NCBI GenBank assembly: GCA_902775555.1
Contig: CACYMQ010000011.1
Coordinates: 1-64,000, forward strand
DNA length: 64,000 bases
Direction of reading: 5' to 3'
Source of the DNA: an uncultured Lachnospiraceae bacterium
GTDB taxonomy: Bacteria > Bacillota > Clostridia > Lachnospirales > Lachnospiraceae
Under the pieces are notes generated by a model, which was not told the DNA's origin, ran no database searches, and saw only the letters and a list, made by a program, of their open reading frames with translations. The translations under genes and the position numbers were made by a program. Positions 52,192 to 60,942 of this stretch are shown here, piece by piece (position 1 is the first letter of the stretch; each line of letters opens with the position of its first letter).

Positions 52192-53863
52192 TTGTTTCTG
52201 TCCTCCAAATGTGCTGGGGTTTTGCCTGCCCTGTGGACAGGGACAGCTCTTCTTTGTATCTTAAAAATGCGTCTTTCTCCATATACCGGATGACCGGCAT
52301 ATCGATGGATCCCAATTGACGGAGCTCACGGTAATCCTCACTCAGCCGTTGGAGACATCGGTCCAGGGCCGCGGCGTCATACCGCAGCATTTCATCTCCG
52401 CGCATTCCGTGATATCCGTAACCTGTGGAGGGATCATTTATCCCTGCAGGGGGAGTGCCCGGAACGGATTGCCCGGTGTCCGGAGCAAGGATGCCGGAAT
52501 ACCTGGAAGGTACTACACTTCTGTCTTCATAGAAGAAGTACTGCCAAATCCGCACTCCCTGTTCTTCCGACCAGTGACGTACGGCCCGGTCCAGAGTCTC
52601 TATGTCCAGCTTTTCGCCTGCGATATTCAGTACCAGATTCTTGCGGAAGAGGAAACGGAAGATCGGCAGCTGTCCGTAGAAGCCTACGATCCTCAGGATG
52701 TCTCCCATTGAATAGCGGTAGAGACCGGCATGGCTGGTAAGAATGAGCTCATACATTTCTCCGATCCTGAGCTCCTCCGGGGGATAGATCTTCTGATCCG
52801 AGACCGATCGGAATTCGTATCCGCCCATGTTTGGATAGAAGATATAATCATATGAGTCAAAATTATACGGAACCGCGCTCAGGCATTCCGAGGCGGCATA
52901 TATATACGCCCAGAGCGGGATGGGGTCCTTGCCGATGTAACGCTGGAAGGACAGCTCCTCGACCTTGAAGGCGTTGCTTACAATGCCTCCGATCATTTGA
53001 ACATTTGGCCAAAGCCTGGGCACGATGCCTTTAAAGCCATCCGCACACACCTCCCGTATGTGGTCCAGCCGCGCCTTACTTACCGGGAGCCGGCTCAGTG
53101 CCTCACGTACAGATTCCGGAAGGTCTACCTGCTCCGAAGGCCTGCCCTGTTCCATATCCTTCAGGACCTCACGAAAATGTGACTCCATGTAGTGGAAGAA
53201 GAGCAGATAGTCATAGAGGAAGATCGTCTCCATGGTTATGATGTCTTCACTGGCAAAGGCCAGCCAGAGCTTCGCGTAAAGGTAGTCGCAGGGTTCGGGG
53301 AAGAAGTTTAAGGGCCCTTCTCCGACCCAGGTCGTAAGATCCATGAGCCCGTGGTCTGCCAGGTACCGGTAGTAGATCGACGAGAAGACGCTGGAATCCG
53401 TCTCCTGATGCGGCAGAGACAGGTCGGACTGGAGAAAGGAGAGGAAAAATCTCTTTCCCTGATGATCCCGGGCGAAAGCCGCCGGAAAGCGGTCTACGAT
53501 ATTTCCGTACTGCTTCATGGCTTCTTCGGATTCGGGGATGTGCTTTCTCTTCTGGGTTGAACCGGAGGTCTCGGCAAATGCATAGAGATTCCCTGTGAAG
53601 AGAATATCCTTCTCCCCGCTCATGATCCGGTCCATATATTCCTGCAGATCGGAATATTTGCAGACTGGAACCAGCCGGTCGTAATCAGCCAGAGTTTGAA
53701 CCTCGGAGAAATGATACTTCCTTCCGTACTCCGTGTCGCTGTTCCTTCTCACGATGTCCAGGATCGTCTCCTGGTTCATTCGGAAGAAGGAGTGCTTGGC
53801 CTTCTCAAGCTCGGGGTAGACCATGGGACGAAATATATTGTTTTCCTTCCATTTTTCGTTCAT
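52178..53863 (-). CDS. GH3-like acyl-adenylate/amide-forming enzyme
   Basis: A 561-residue member of the GH3 superfamily, which adenylates a carboxylic acid and joins it to an amine or amino acid. FAETSGSTQKRKHIPESEEA near residue 95 is the nucleotide loop; YAASECLSAVPYNFD near 315, and YELILTSHAGLYRYSMGDIL near 385 correspond to later GH3 motifs. Bacterial GH3 enzymes are mostly uncharacterised and often lie with membrane or tailoring genes. It is co-transcribed with the phosphatase (14-base overlap). The substrate cannot be told. Confidence 0.88.
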   Translation of the reverse strand: MNEKWKENNIFRPMVYPELEKAKHSFFRMNQETILDIVRRNSDTEYGRKYHFSEVQTLADYDRLVPVCKYSDLQEYMDRIMSGEKDILFTGNLYAFAETSGSTQKRKHIPESEEAMKQYGNIVDRFPAAFARDHQGKRFFLSFLQSDLSLPHQETDSSVFSSIYYRYLADHGLMDLTTWVGEGPLNFFPEPCDYLYAKLWLAFASEDIITMETIFLYDYLLFFHYMESHFREVLKDMEQGRPSEQVDLPESVREALSRLPVSKARLDHIREVCADGFKGIVPRLWPNVQMIGGIVSNAFKVEELSFQRYIGKDPIPLWAYIYAASECLSAVPYNFDSYDYIFYPNMGGYEFRSVSDQKIYPPEELRIGEMYELILTSHAGLYRYSMGDILRIVGFYGQLPIFRFLFRKNLVLNIAGEKLDIETLDRAVRHWSEEQGVRIWQYFFYEDRSVVPSRYSGILAPDTGQSVPGTPPAGINDPSTGYGYHGMRGDEMLRYDAAALDRCLQRLSEDYRELRQLGSIDMPVIRYMEKDAFLRYKEELSLSTGQAKPQHIWRTETNENK

Positions 53864-53939
53864 AGTAAATGTTTCGTGGCCGGCCGGACCGGCTTTTTCT
53901 CAATTTTTCCGAGGGCGAAGCTCTGCATACGGGGAGTAC

Positions 53940-54272
53940 AAATGTACCTTGTCATCCTGAGGGCGCAGCCCTATATGTCATCCTGAGGGCGCAGCCCTGC
54001 ATACGGGGAGTATAAATGTACCTTGTCATCCTGAGGGCGCAGCCCTATATGTCATCCTGAGGGCGCAGCCCGAAGGATCTTACAGGCGGCAAGATTCTTC
54101 GCTTCGCGCTGCCGCTTGGTCGATACTCGGCGCACAAGCCGCGTGCCACCGGCACGCGTGCGCCCGCTCAGAATGACGCCATTCGCTCAGAATGACAGGC
54201 GGGCAAGATTCTTCGCTTCGCTCAGAATGACACCATTCGCTCAGAATGACACCATTCGCTCAGAATGACAGG
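53940..54272. repeat. Array of the second repeat family in a 415-base gap
   Basis: This gap between the GH3 and ATP-grasp genes holds four GTCATCCTGAGGGCGCAGCC units, a GAAGGATCTT end, then GATTCTTCGCTTCGCTCAGA and four AGAATGAC ends. A 50-base unit (CTGCATACGGGGAGTA with TGTACCTTGTCATCCTG) occurs twice. A hairpin GCGTGCCACCGGCACGC lies at about 54140. No coding sequence seen. Confidence 0.85.
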
Positions 54273-54278
54273 CTCGTG

Positions 54279-56546
54279 TCACTTCTTATGATACACCTCA
54301 TCCAGGATGCGGTGGTTGTACTTCCCGAAGAACGGGCCGTTTATACACTGGGTATCGTCGCTTCCTCCCAGACAGAGATTGGCTTCGATCAGTACGGGGT
54401 CTCCCGTGTCATCGACTGCGATATCCCAGGAGATCAGGCGATGGTAGGCCATAAAAGGATGACACCGCTTCACCATTTCCTTACATTGATCCAGAGCGGG
54501 GACATGGATTCCCTCAATGGTATAGCCCAGGTCCGGGTGGACGGTGGTTGTGGTCCCGTTGTCCAGCGAGCCGATCTTCCGGAGCCTGTCGGAGCTGTCG
54601 ATGCCGCAGTAAAAGCCGCCGGAGCAGCCGTTGTCGACTCTGTGCTTCCCTGCGCCCACCTTCAGCGAACAGGAAAGAATGACGACCTCCTTCTCCAGAA
54701 GAAGAGAAATGATACGGTAGGTATTTACGGATTCCGGATGCAGCCGTGCCAGGTCCGGATGCTGCCGGATTGTACGCTGGATCACGATATCCCGCTTCAG
54801 GCTCCTTATGATGGAGCGGAATTCCTTCAGGCTTTCCCTGCGGTCCTTCTTTATTTCAAGAAAATGTACGTCCGCCCCGCCTTCGGATCCCTGGGCGCCT
54901 TTGATCACCACTTCACCGGCGGCAAATACCTTTCGCAGGACCTCCTTCGGTGAGACCGGCTGATAGTCCCGGTCGACCCAGATCGGGCCGATCCGCATGG
55001 CAACTGCTTCGGGCTGCTTTGCGTCGGGGAACAGACGATACTGATAACATTTATTTCCAAGGTAGTATGCCATGTCCCGGTCACTGAGATACCGGTCGAT
55101 GTCACATAGAAACATTTCCTCCGGGACATAATCCACATGGAATACTCCGGATTTTGCCTTGTACATCCGATGCGAAGAGGTATGGACGTTCTTCACATAG
55201 GGGTCGTAGTATCTCCGGATCGCACGGATCTCTTCCTGCGTCAGCTCCGGATAGGAACCGGAGATCGCACGGATCGCCTTACGGTCGAGCCGGCGGAGTG
55301 CCGCGTTGCAGAGAAGTACGATCTGGGTATAACCGGCCTTATAATAAGCGGCGGTTATTGCCAGAAGGTTATCCCGGAGACGGAAATAATTTCTTTCATT
55401 CATTCCGAAATACGGCCTGTGCCGACGGCGTCCGTCCGGACGGAAATATACCTCATCCAGAACCTCGCGGGTATACTTCCCGAGGAGAGGCCCGCAGCTC
55501 TCCTGAACCGCGTCAATGCCACCGCCCATCGCCATATTCGTTTCGATCAGAACCGCTTCGCCGGAGCTGTCAATGGCCACGTCCCAGTGGGCGAACCGGT
55601 TATGGCCCATGATCCCGTGGGCCCGCTTCACGATTTCTACAGCTTTATGATAATACGGAAGTCGGATTCCGTCAAATTGATAATGCAGTTCCGGATGCTC
55701 CCGGGTGGCGGTTCCGTCCTTGCGGATACCCAGTTCTCCCAGGCTTCCGTCTTCATGGATACAGCAGAGGACTCCGCCGTATCCCAGGTTATCTACCCGG
55801 CTGTCACCGGCACCGATCCGGACTGCGGATGCCAGGATCTTCACACCCTCTTTTGTAAGAAGGGAAATGATACGCAGGGTATTTACGGAGGACGGGTGAA
55901 GCGCCGCATACGCCGGATGCTGGTCTATGGCAGCCTGAACCACCAGGTCGATCCTTCCGGGATCGGCGGCCTTTGCCAGCTCCATAAACCGGCGCTGCCG
56001 TTCTTCCGGATTCAGGTCGTCGAGGAAATAGACGCCGTATCCGCATTCGGAAAATGTGGCATGTTTAAAGACGGACTTCTCCTGTTCGCCGACGATGGAA
56101 GCCGCTTCCTCCAGACTGATGGGACGGAAATGCCCGTCCAGCCAGCGGCCTTTGATCCGCATGGCATAAAGCTCCGGCTGTTTCACGGAGGAGAAGAAAC
56201 GGTAATAGAAGCATTTGTTGTCCAGATATTTGGATGCAAGCCGGTCCGAATAGTAAGGCTCGATCCTGCGGTAGTACATTTCCTCGGAAATGTATTCGGG
56301 ATGGAACTTCCCTGAGCATCCGGTGAATACCCGGTGGCAGAGAAGATTGACCCTTTCATATTTGCCGAAATATTTTCTTACTTCTGCCTTCTGCCCGGCG
56401 GTCAGGTCGGGATACCGGAACTTCTTCTGGTAGCCCCTGTATTTCTTTCGAACGATGCGCATCAGGGCAGGGGTGATCAGCCGGTCCAGGTCGGTCACGC
56501 CTTCTTTATAATTACCTGTAAGTAAAGGATATAGATTATTCATCAT
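54279..56546 (-). CDS. Tandem ATP-grasp protein, sugar-transfer-associated type
   Basis: A 755-residue protein made of two similar halves (about 1-380 and 385-755). Each has a helical lead (LTAGQKAEVRKYFGKYERV; LTQEEIRAIRRYYDPYVKN), a NKCFYYRFF or NKCYQYRLF segment, a QHPAYAALHPSSVNTLRII or RQHPDLARLHPESVNTYRII strand and an ATP-grasp end (WDVAIDSSGEAVLIETNMAM; WDIAVDDTGDPVLIEANLCL). Both ends keep the metal-binding E-x-N. This is the ATP-grasp type tied to polysaccharide or conjugate assembly. ATP-grasp enzymes form amide-like bonds from acyl phosphates. Its start directly abuts the MATE fusion gene. Confidence 0.88.
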   Translation of the reverse strand: MMNNLYPLLTGNYKEGVTDLDRLITPALMRIVRKKYRGYQKKFRYPDLTAGQKAEVRKYFGKYERVNLLCHRVFTGCSGKFHPEYISEEMYYRRIEPYYSDRLASKYLDNKCFYYRFFSSVKQPELYAMRIKGRWLDGHFRPISLEEAASIVGEQEKSVFKHATFSECGYGVYFLDDLNPEERQRRFMELAKAADPGRIDLVVQAAIDQHPAYAALHPSSVNTLRIISLLTKEGVKILASAVRIGAGDSRVDNLGYGGVLCCIHEDGSLGELGIRKDGTATREHPELHYQFDGIRLPYYHKAVEIVKRAHGIMGHNRFAHWDVAIDSSGEAVLIETNMAMGGGIDAVQESCGPLLGKYTREVLDEVYFRPDGRRRHRPYFGMNERNYFRLRDNLLAITAAYYKAGYTQIVLLCNAALRRLDRKAIRAISGSYPELTQEEIRAIRRYYDPYVKNVHTSSHRMYKAKSGVFHVDYVPEEMFLCDIDRYLSDRDMAYYLGNKCYQYRLFPDAKQPEAVAMRIGPIWVDRDYQPVSPKEVLRKVFAAGEVVIKGAQGSEGGADVHFLEIKKDRRESLKEFRSIIRSLKRDIVIQRTIRQHPDLARLHPESVNTYRIISLLLEKEVVILSCSLKVGAGKHRVDNGCSGGFYCGIDSSDRLRKIGSLDNGTTTTVHPDLGYTIEGIHVPALDQCKEMVKRCHPFMAYHRLISWDIAVDDTGDPVLIEANLCLGGSDDTQCINGPFFGKYNHRILDEVYHKK

Positions 56547-58280
56547 TTAAAACTCCACGGTAAGTATATTCATTCCTAACGAATAAAGATAATGGCAGTC
56601 CTTTGAGATCTTCTGGATCATCTGAACGCCCATGTTGAAGTCATCTTCCTGATTTTCGAAGGCTTCCTTGAAGAGGTTGTATTCCTTTCCGGAGCACATG
56701 ATGGAGATGCCGAAGGTACTCTGATAGGAGAAGATCCGTACGTCCACCGGATCATTTTCCTTGTTCAGGGACTTTTGGACCATTACGGTCATAACCTCTT
56801 CCAGAGCAAGCCCGAGCTTTGTACCGGTCTTCCGATCCATGCCGTTTTCGAGGCAGAAATCGATCACGTCCGCGCTGGCCTGACAGATGGCTTCATTGGA
56901 TGAAACGATGGAGAATGCCTTTACCTGGTTGTGTTTCTCCAGATAATCATCCAGCAGCAGGATCGGCGACAGCTCGTGATCCTTCCCGCGGGTCATAATG
57001 GACTGGGATCTCGCTATGAGGACCGTGACGAGCAGGGTTACCGTCATGCTGACCGGAAGGAAGAACCAGACAGGCAGATTGAAATAGTAGCAGATCTGGG
57101 CGAAAAGGATCGGAAATACGAAGGTACGTATGACCATGATGAAATTCGAGAAGAAGACCCGCTTTGCCACATTGAAATAGGAGCCCAGTATGGAGCAGAG
57201 GACTTCCTGGAGCACGGACAATCCGAGGCAGATAAAGGGGACCAGCATGTCCAGTCGGATCTTATAAAAACGTCCGATGGGTTCGTGAAAGACAACGGCA
57301 GTGAGTCCGAAGAGAAACGTGAGCATAAGACCCAGACGTATCTGCAAACGGACGAGGGAACGCACCCCTTCATTGTCGTGTCCGCCGATATAGATCCCGA
57401 GCATGGGAGCAGCTGTCCTGGGGATACCCGTTGTGATGCAAAGAGTGATCTCCAGAAGGGAATTGACAACGGCCCAGATGGCAAGACCCTGTGTTCCGGA
57501 TGCGGAGTAAATGATCATATTCAGCACGAACATACGGATCACATCCATCAGGTTGCCGATGGCAGCGGAGCTTCCGAACAGAATGATGTTCTTTAAACCA
57601 AACAGACGGAAATGCCTGAGCCTCAGCCGGAAAATGTGGTCGTGGAGGTGTAAACGGAGAAAACCAAATACTGCGGCCGCAAGGGTTGAGATCACGCTTG
57701 CAAGTGCTGCGCCGGCGATCCCCCATTTGAAGACAAAGAGGAACAGCCAGTCCAGGATGATATCGGAAATGACCATGATCAGCGTCATCGTGGTCATGTC
57801 CTTCGTTCTTCCGCTGAGCTGAAGGAAATAAGTGGGAATATAGACCAGGATGTACGGAAGGGATCCGATGAGAGTGATCCGGCAATAGTCCGTGACCATA
57901 TCTGTCAGGGAGGGATCGTTGGTGAGAAAATTCGCTACCTGCGTGGGAAAGAAGAATCCGACTGCCATAAATCCCAGGCTGAACAGGACCGAAAAAAGAA
58001 TGGCGCTGTGATAATAGGCCTGTGCATCCTCGACCTTTGAAGCGCCGAGAGCGTGGGAAGACGCGATGAAAGAGCCGACGCCAAAAAGGCTTCCCACCAT
58101 GCAAAGTGCCAGGAATACCGGCATATTTACACTGATGGCAGCCAGAGCAGAGGAATCAAGATTTCTGGATACAAAGGTGGAATCGATCAGTGTATTGACG
58201 GTTCCGCCCAGTACAGAAAGCATGACCGGGATAAGCGCCCTTTTAAATTCTCTTTGCTGAAATGTACTGCTTCTTTCCAT
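56547..58280 (-). CDS. MATE-family transporter fused to an RsbW-like ATPase domain
   Basis: 577 residues. About residues 1-440 are a twelve-helix MATE/MVF-type exporter (VMLSVLGGTVNTLIDSTFVS, IGSLPYILVYIPTYFLQLSG, GIPRTAAPMLGIYIGG). From about 455 the chain continues into a GHKL ATPase fold of the RsbW/SpoIIAB type: GTKLGLALEEVMTVMVQKSL has the N-box Glu pattern and DDFNMGVQMIQKISKDCHY the C-terminal helix. A canonical G1 DxGxG box is not obvious, so ATP binding is uncertain. Such fusion implies that export is linked to a partner-switch signal. First gene of the minus-strand cluster. Confidence 0.88.
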   Translation of the reverse strand: MERSSTFQQREFKRALIPVMLSVLGGTVNTLIDSTFVSRNLDSSALAAISVNMPVFLALCMVGSLFGVGSFIASSHALGASKVEDAQAYYHSAILFSVLFSLGFMAVGFFFPTQVANFLTNDPSLTDMVTDYCRITLIGSLPYILVYIPTYFLQLSGRTKDMTTMTLIMVISDIILDWLFLFVFKWGIAGAALASVISTLAAAVFGFLRLHLHDHIFRLRLRHFRLFGLKNIILFGSSAAIGNLMDVIRMFVLNMIIYSASGTQGLAIWAVVNSLLEITLCITTGIPRTAAPMLGIYIGGHDNEGVRSLVRLQIRLGLMLTFLFGLTAVVFHEPIGRFYKIRLDMLVPFICLGLSVLQEVLCSILGSYFNVAKRVFFSNFIMVIRTFVFPILFAQICYYFNLPVWFFLPVSMTVTLLVTVLIARSQSIMTRGKDHELSPILLLDDYLEKHNQVKAFSIVSSNEAICQASADVIDFCLENGMDRKTGTKLGLALEEVMTVMVQKSLNKENDPVDVRIFSYQSTFGISIMCSGKEYNLFKEAFENQEDDFNMGVQMIQKISKDCHYLYSLGMNILTVEF

Positions 58281-58368
58281 AAAAAATCATCAAACAGCGT
58301 ATCCTGACAATGAAATTCATGAGATCAAAGGTGGTCAAAGTTGGTTTCAAGGAGGTTCCGCCATACAT

Positions 58369-58406
58369 AAAAAACAGGGAGCAGATCATGTCATGCTCCC
58401 TGTTTC
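58369..58406 (-). terminator. Bidirectional hairpin terminator
   Basis: ACAGGGAGCA pairs with TGCTCCCTGT across a short loop; AAAAAA before it gives a T run on the minus strand after the histone-like gene, and TTTCTC follows on the plus strand. Confidence 0.85.
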
Positions 58407-58435
58407 TCAATATCGGGTCCGGTTTTGGGTGATCC

Positions 58436-59102
58436 CTATTTTGTAAGATCCGCGATGGCTTTTTTGAGTCTTACGATATCGGCTTTCAGTGCTGCGATGT
58501 CAGCTTTCAGGACCGCATTTTCCGCGATCAGCTTCTCCTGCTTTGCAGAAGTGAGAAGTGTGGCAGCTTCCTTCTTAGCCGGAGCAGCCTTGGCAGCGGC
58601 TTTCTGCGGCCTTCTTTGCGGGAGCCTTCTTTGCCGGTGCAGCCTTCTTGTCTGCGGCTGTCTTCTTGTCTGCGGCTGTCTTCTTGTCTGCGGCTGTCTT
58701 CTTCGCAGCGGCTGTCTTCTTCGCAGCTACAGTCTTCTTCGCAGCCGGTTTCTTGGCAGCGGCCTTCTTTGCGGCAACTGTCTTCTTGGCGGCCGGTTTC
58801 TTAGCTGCAGCCTGTTCGCTAACGGCTGCTGTGTCGGTTGCTTCCGCATTTACGGCAGGAGCAGCTTCCTTCTTCGCAGCAGCTTTCCTGGCCGGCGCTT
58901 TCTTTGCGTCATCCTTCTTGGCAACAGCCTTCTTATCTGCAGCATCCTTTACGGGTGCGGCGACGGCTGTAAGAGCCTTCTTCCAGGAAGTAAGTGTGGC
59001 GGGAGAGATGGACAGTTCCTTGGCAGCCTTGGTGATCCCGATTTCGTCTGCCTTTGCAAGTGCGGCTTTCTTATCTGCATCTGAATAGTTCTTACGCGCC
59101 AT
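58436..59102 (-). pseudogene. Histone-H1-like Lys/Ala-rich protein, frame broken by one base
   Basis: The N-terminus (residues 1-45, ADKKAALAKADEIGITKAAK then ISPATLTSWKKA) is a transposase-OrfA-like HTH. About 110 residues of AAKK/AAKKTV repeats follow, as in bacterial H1-like DNA-compacting proteins. The frame from the ATG stops at 58575, but an extra base near 58604 explains this: the other frame continues KAAAKAAPAKKEAATLL and ends with a leucine-zipper-like coil (LIAENAVLKADIAALKADI then VRLKKAIADLTK) and TAG at 58436. The restored product is 221 residues and the expected terminator follows. Repeat slippage or sequencing error are both possible. Confidence 0.75.
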
Positions 59103-59152
59103 AATGGTATATCCTCCGAATAATAATTATAATTCATATTGTAACGGGTGAT

Positions 59153-59181
59153 GGTAAAATTGTCAAAGTATATGATATAAT
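59153..59181 (+). promoter_or_regulatory. Extended -10 promoter of the flavodoxin gene
   Basis: TGATATAAT gives a perfect TATAAT at 59176-59181 with the TGn extension; the -35 region (GGTAAA at 59153) is weak. The AT-rich spacer probably also holds the minus-strand promoter of the histone-like gene. Confidence 0.6.
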
Positions 59182-59306
59182 ATATGAAGTTGTGAACCGG
59201 ATGACCTATGTGCCCGCACCATATGGTATGCTGAGACAGATGTGATCGTACGATATGTCATGTTGTGAAAGATAAGGGTGGTGTCGGGAGATGCAGGAGG
59301 TGTCAG

Positions 59307-59726
59307 ATGACATACGCAGTAAGATATTACACGAAGACAGGCAATACCAGACGACTGGCAGAGGCGATCGCGAAGGAACTCGGAGTGGAGGCACATCCTC
59401 TGGAAATTCCCATTACGGAGAAGGTAGACCTGCTGTTCCTCGGGAACTCCTATTATGCATTCAGTATTGACCCGGAGGTAAGACGTTTTATATCGGTGCT
59501 TGATAAGAACAAGGTTGGAAGGATCGTGAATTTCGGTTCGGCAGCCATGTTGAACTCCACCTTTAAGAAGGTAAAGGCGGAGGCGGAGAAGGTGGGGATC
59601 CCGATGTATGAGAAGGAATTTCACTGCAAAGGTGAATTCAAGGGGATCCACAAGGGGAGACCGAATGATGCCGATATAGCGGCAGCGGTCGAGTTTGCAA
59701 AGAAAATTAAAGCCAAAGAGGGGTAG
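59307..59726 (+). CDS. Flavodoxin-like protein
   Basis: A 139-residue flavodoxin-fold protein. The phosphate loop YYTKTGNTRRLAEAIA at residues 7-22 is the FMN-binding T-x-T-G-x-T-type motif; LLFLGNSYYAF and NFGSAAML form the two further FMN loops. It would carry electrons in place of ferredoxin, or act as an FMN reductase. The ATG at 59307 follows AGGAGGTG. It lies two bases before the alcohol dehydrogenase gene, so the two redox genes are probably an operon. Confidence 0.85.
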   Translation: MTYAVRYYTKTGNTRRLAEAIAKELGVEAHPLEIPITEKVDLLFLGNSYYAFSIDPEVRRFISVLDKNKVGRIVNFGSAAMLNSTFKKVKAEAEKVGIPMYEKEFHCKGEFKGIHKGRPNDADIAAAVEFAKKIKAKEG

Positions 59727-59728
59727 GT

Positions 59729-60904
59729 ATGGAGAATTTTACATTTTATTCCCCCACATGTTTCGTGTTCGGTAAGGAATCAGAGAAGCAGGCAGGTGCC
59801 TGCGTAAAACGGTTTGGCGGAAGCAAGGTCCTGATCCATTACGGCGGGGGAAGCGCGGTAAGATCCGGGCTCCTGGACCGTGTGAAGAAGTCTCTGGAGG
59901 ACAGCGGTCTTCCTTATGTTGAACTCGGGGGCGTTCAGCCGAATCCGAAGAGCGGACTGGTATATAAGGGGATTGAGCTGGTAAAGCAGGAGAAGGTTGA
60001 TTTTATCCTGGCTGTAGGCGGGGGAAGCGTGATCGATTCCTCCAAGGCTATCGCAGCCGGTGCATTATATGACGGAGATTTCTGGGATTTCTACTCCGGA
60101 AAGCGGATCGAAGCCGCGCTTCCGGTGGGTACGGTCCTTACCATAGCAGCGGCCGGAAGTGAGGGCAGCGGGGATTCCGTGATCACGAAGGAGGAAGGCT
60201 CGATCAAGCGCGGGTCCGGCTCCGATGTGATACGTCCGAAATTCAGTATCCTGAATCCTCAGCTTACGGAGACGCTTCCGCCTTATCAGACAGCAGCCGG
60301 TATCACGGATATCATGGCGCATCTCTATGAGAGGTATCTCACGAATTCCAAGGATGTGGAGGTTACGGACCGGATGATCGAAGGTCTGCTCCTTACCATG
60401 GTTCATGAAGGACCGCGCGTCATTCAGGATCCGCATAACTATGAAGCCCGTGCAAATATCATGTGGGCGGGAACCATGGCCCACAACAATTCCTGCGGAG
60501 TGGGAAGAAGCCAGGACTGGAACAGCCACAATATAGAGCATGAGCTGTCGGCACTTTACGACTGTGCACATGGTGCGGGACTTGCTGTCACCATGCCTGC
60601 AGTCTTCCGTTATGTGATGAAGCATGATGTCATGCGGTTTGCGAAGGTGGCGGTACGCGTCTGGGGATGCTAGATGGATTTCGACCATCCGGAGGTTACG
60701 GCGCTGGCCGGGATCGATGCCCTGCAGCATTTCCTGATCTCCATCGGCATGCCGAAGAACTTCGAGGAGCTGGGAGCAAAGAAGGAAGACATCCCGACGC
60801 TGGTGGATATGCTCTGCCACGGAGAAGGCCGGAACGGAAGCATTTCCGGATTTGTGACGCTGGATGAAGAGGACTGCCGGAAGATCTACGAGATGATGGT
60901 GTGA
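59729..60904 (+). pseudogene. Iron-containing alcohol dehydrogenase (butanol-dehydrogenase type) with in-frame TAG
   Basis: A 391-codon frame of the BdhA/YqhD type, which reduces aldehydes to alcohols with NAD(P)H. GGGSVIDSSKAIAAGA is the nucleotide loop; DIMAHLYERY, and the metal His residues in AHNNSCGVGRSQDWNSHNIE and YDCAHGAGLAVTMP are present. Codon 315 is TAG (60671-60673) in RVWGC-stop-MDFDHPEVTALAG, after which the same frame continues to a normal end at 60904. Change of one base in CAG or GAG would explain it. A read error or a recent nonsense mutation is likely; the last 76 residues would otherwise be lost. Confidence 0.88.
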
Positions 60905-60942
60905 GGGAAAGTAAGTACTTAAGAAGTGCAGAAGATGCGGAC

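Noticed and set aside
60671-60673. Pyrrolysine or general TAG recoding in the dehydrogenase
   Set aside because: No pyrrolysine genes are seen and TAG is a normal stop for other genes in the window.
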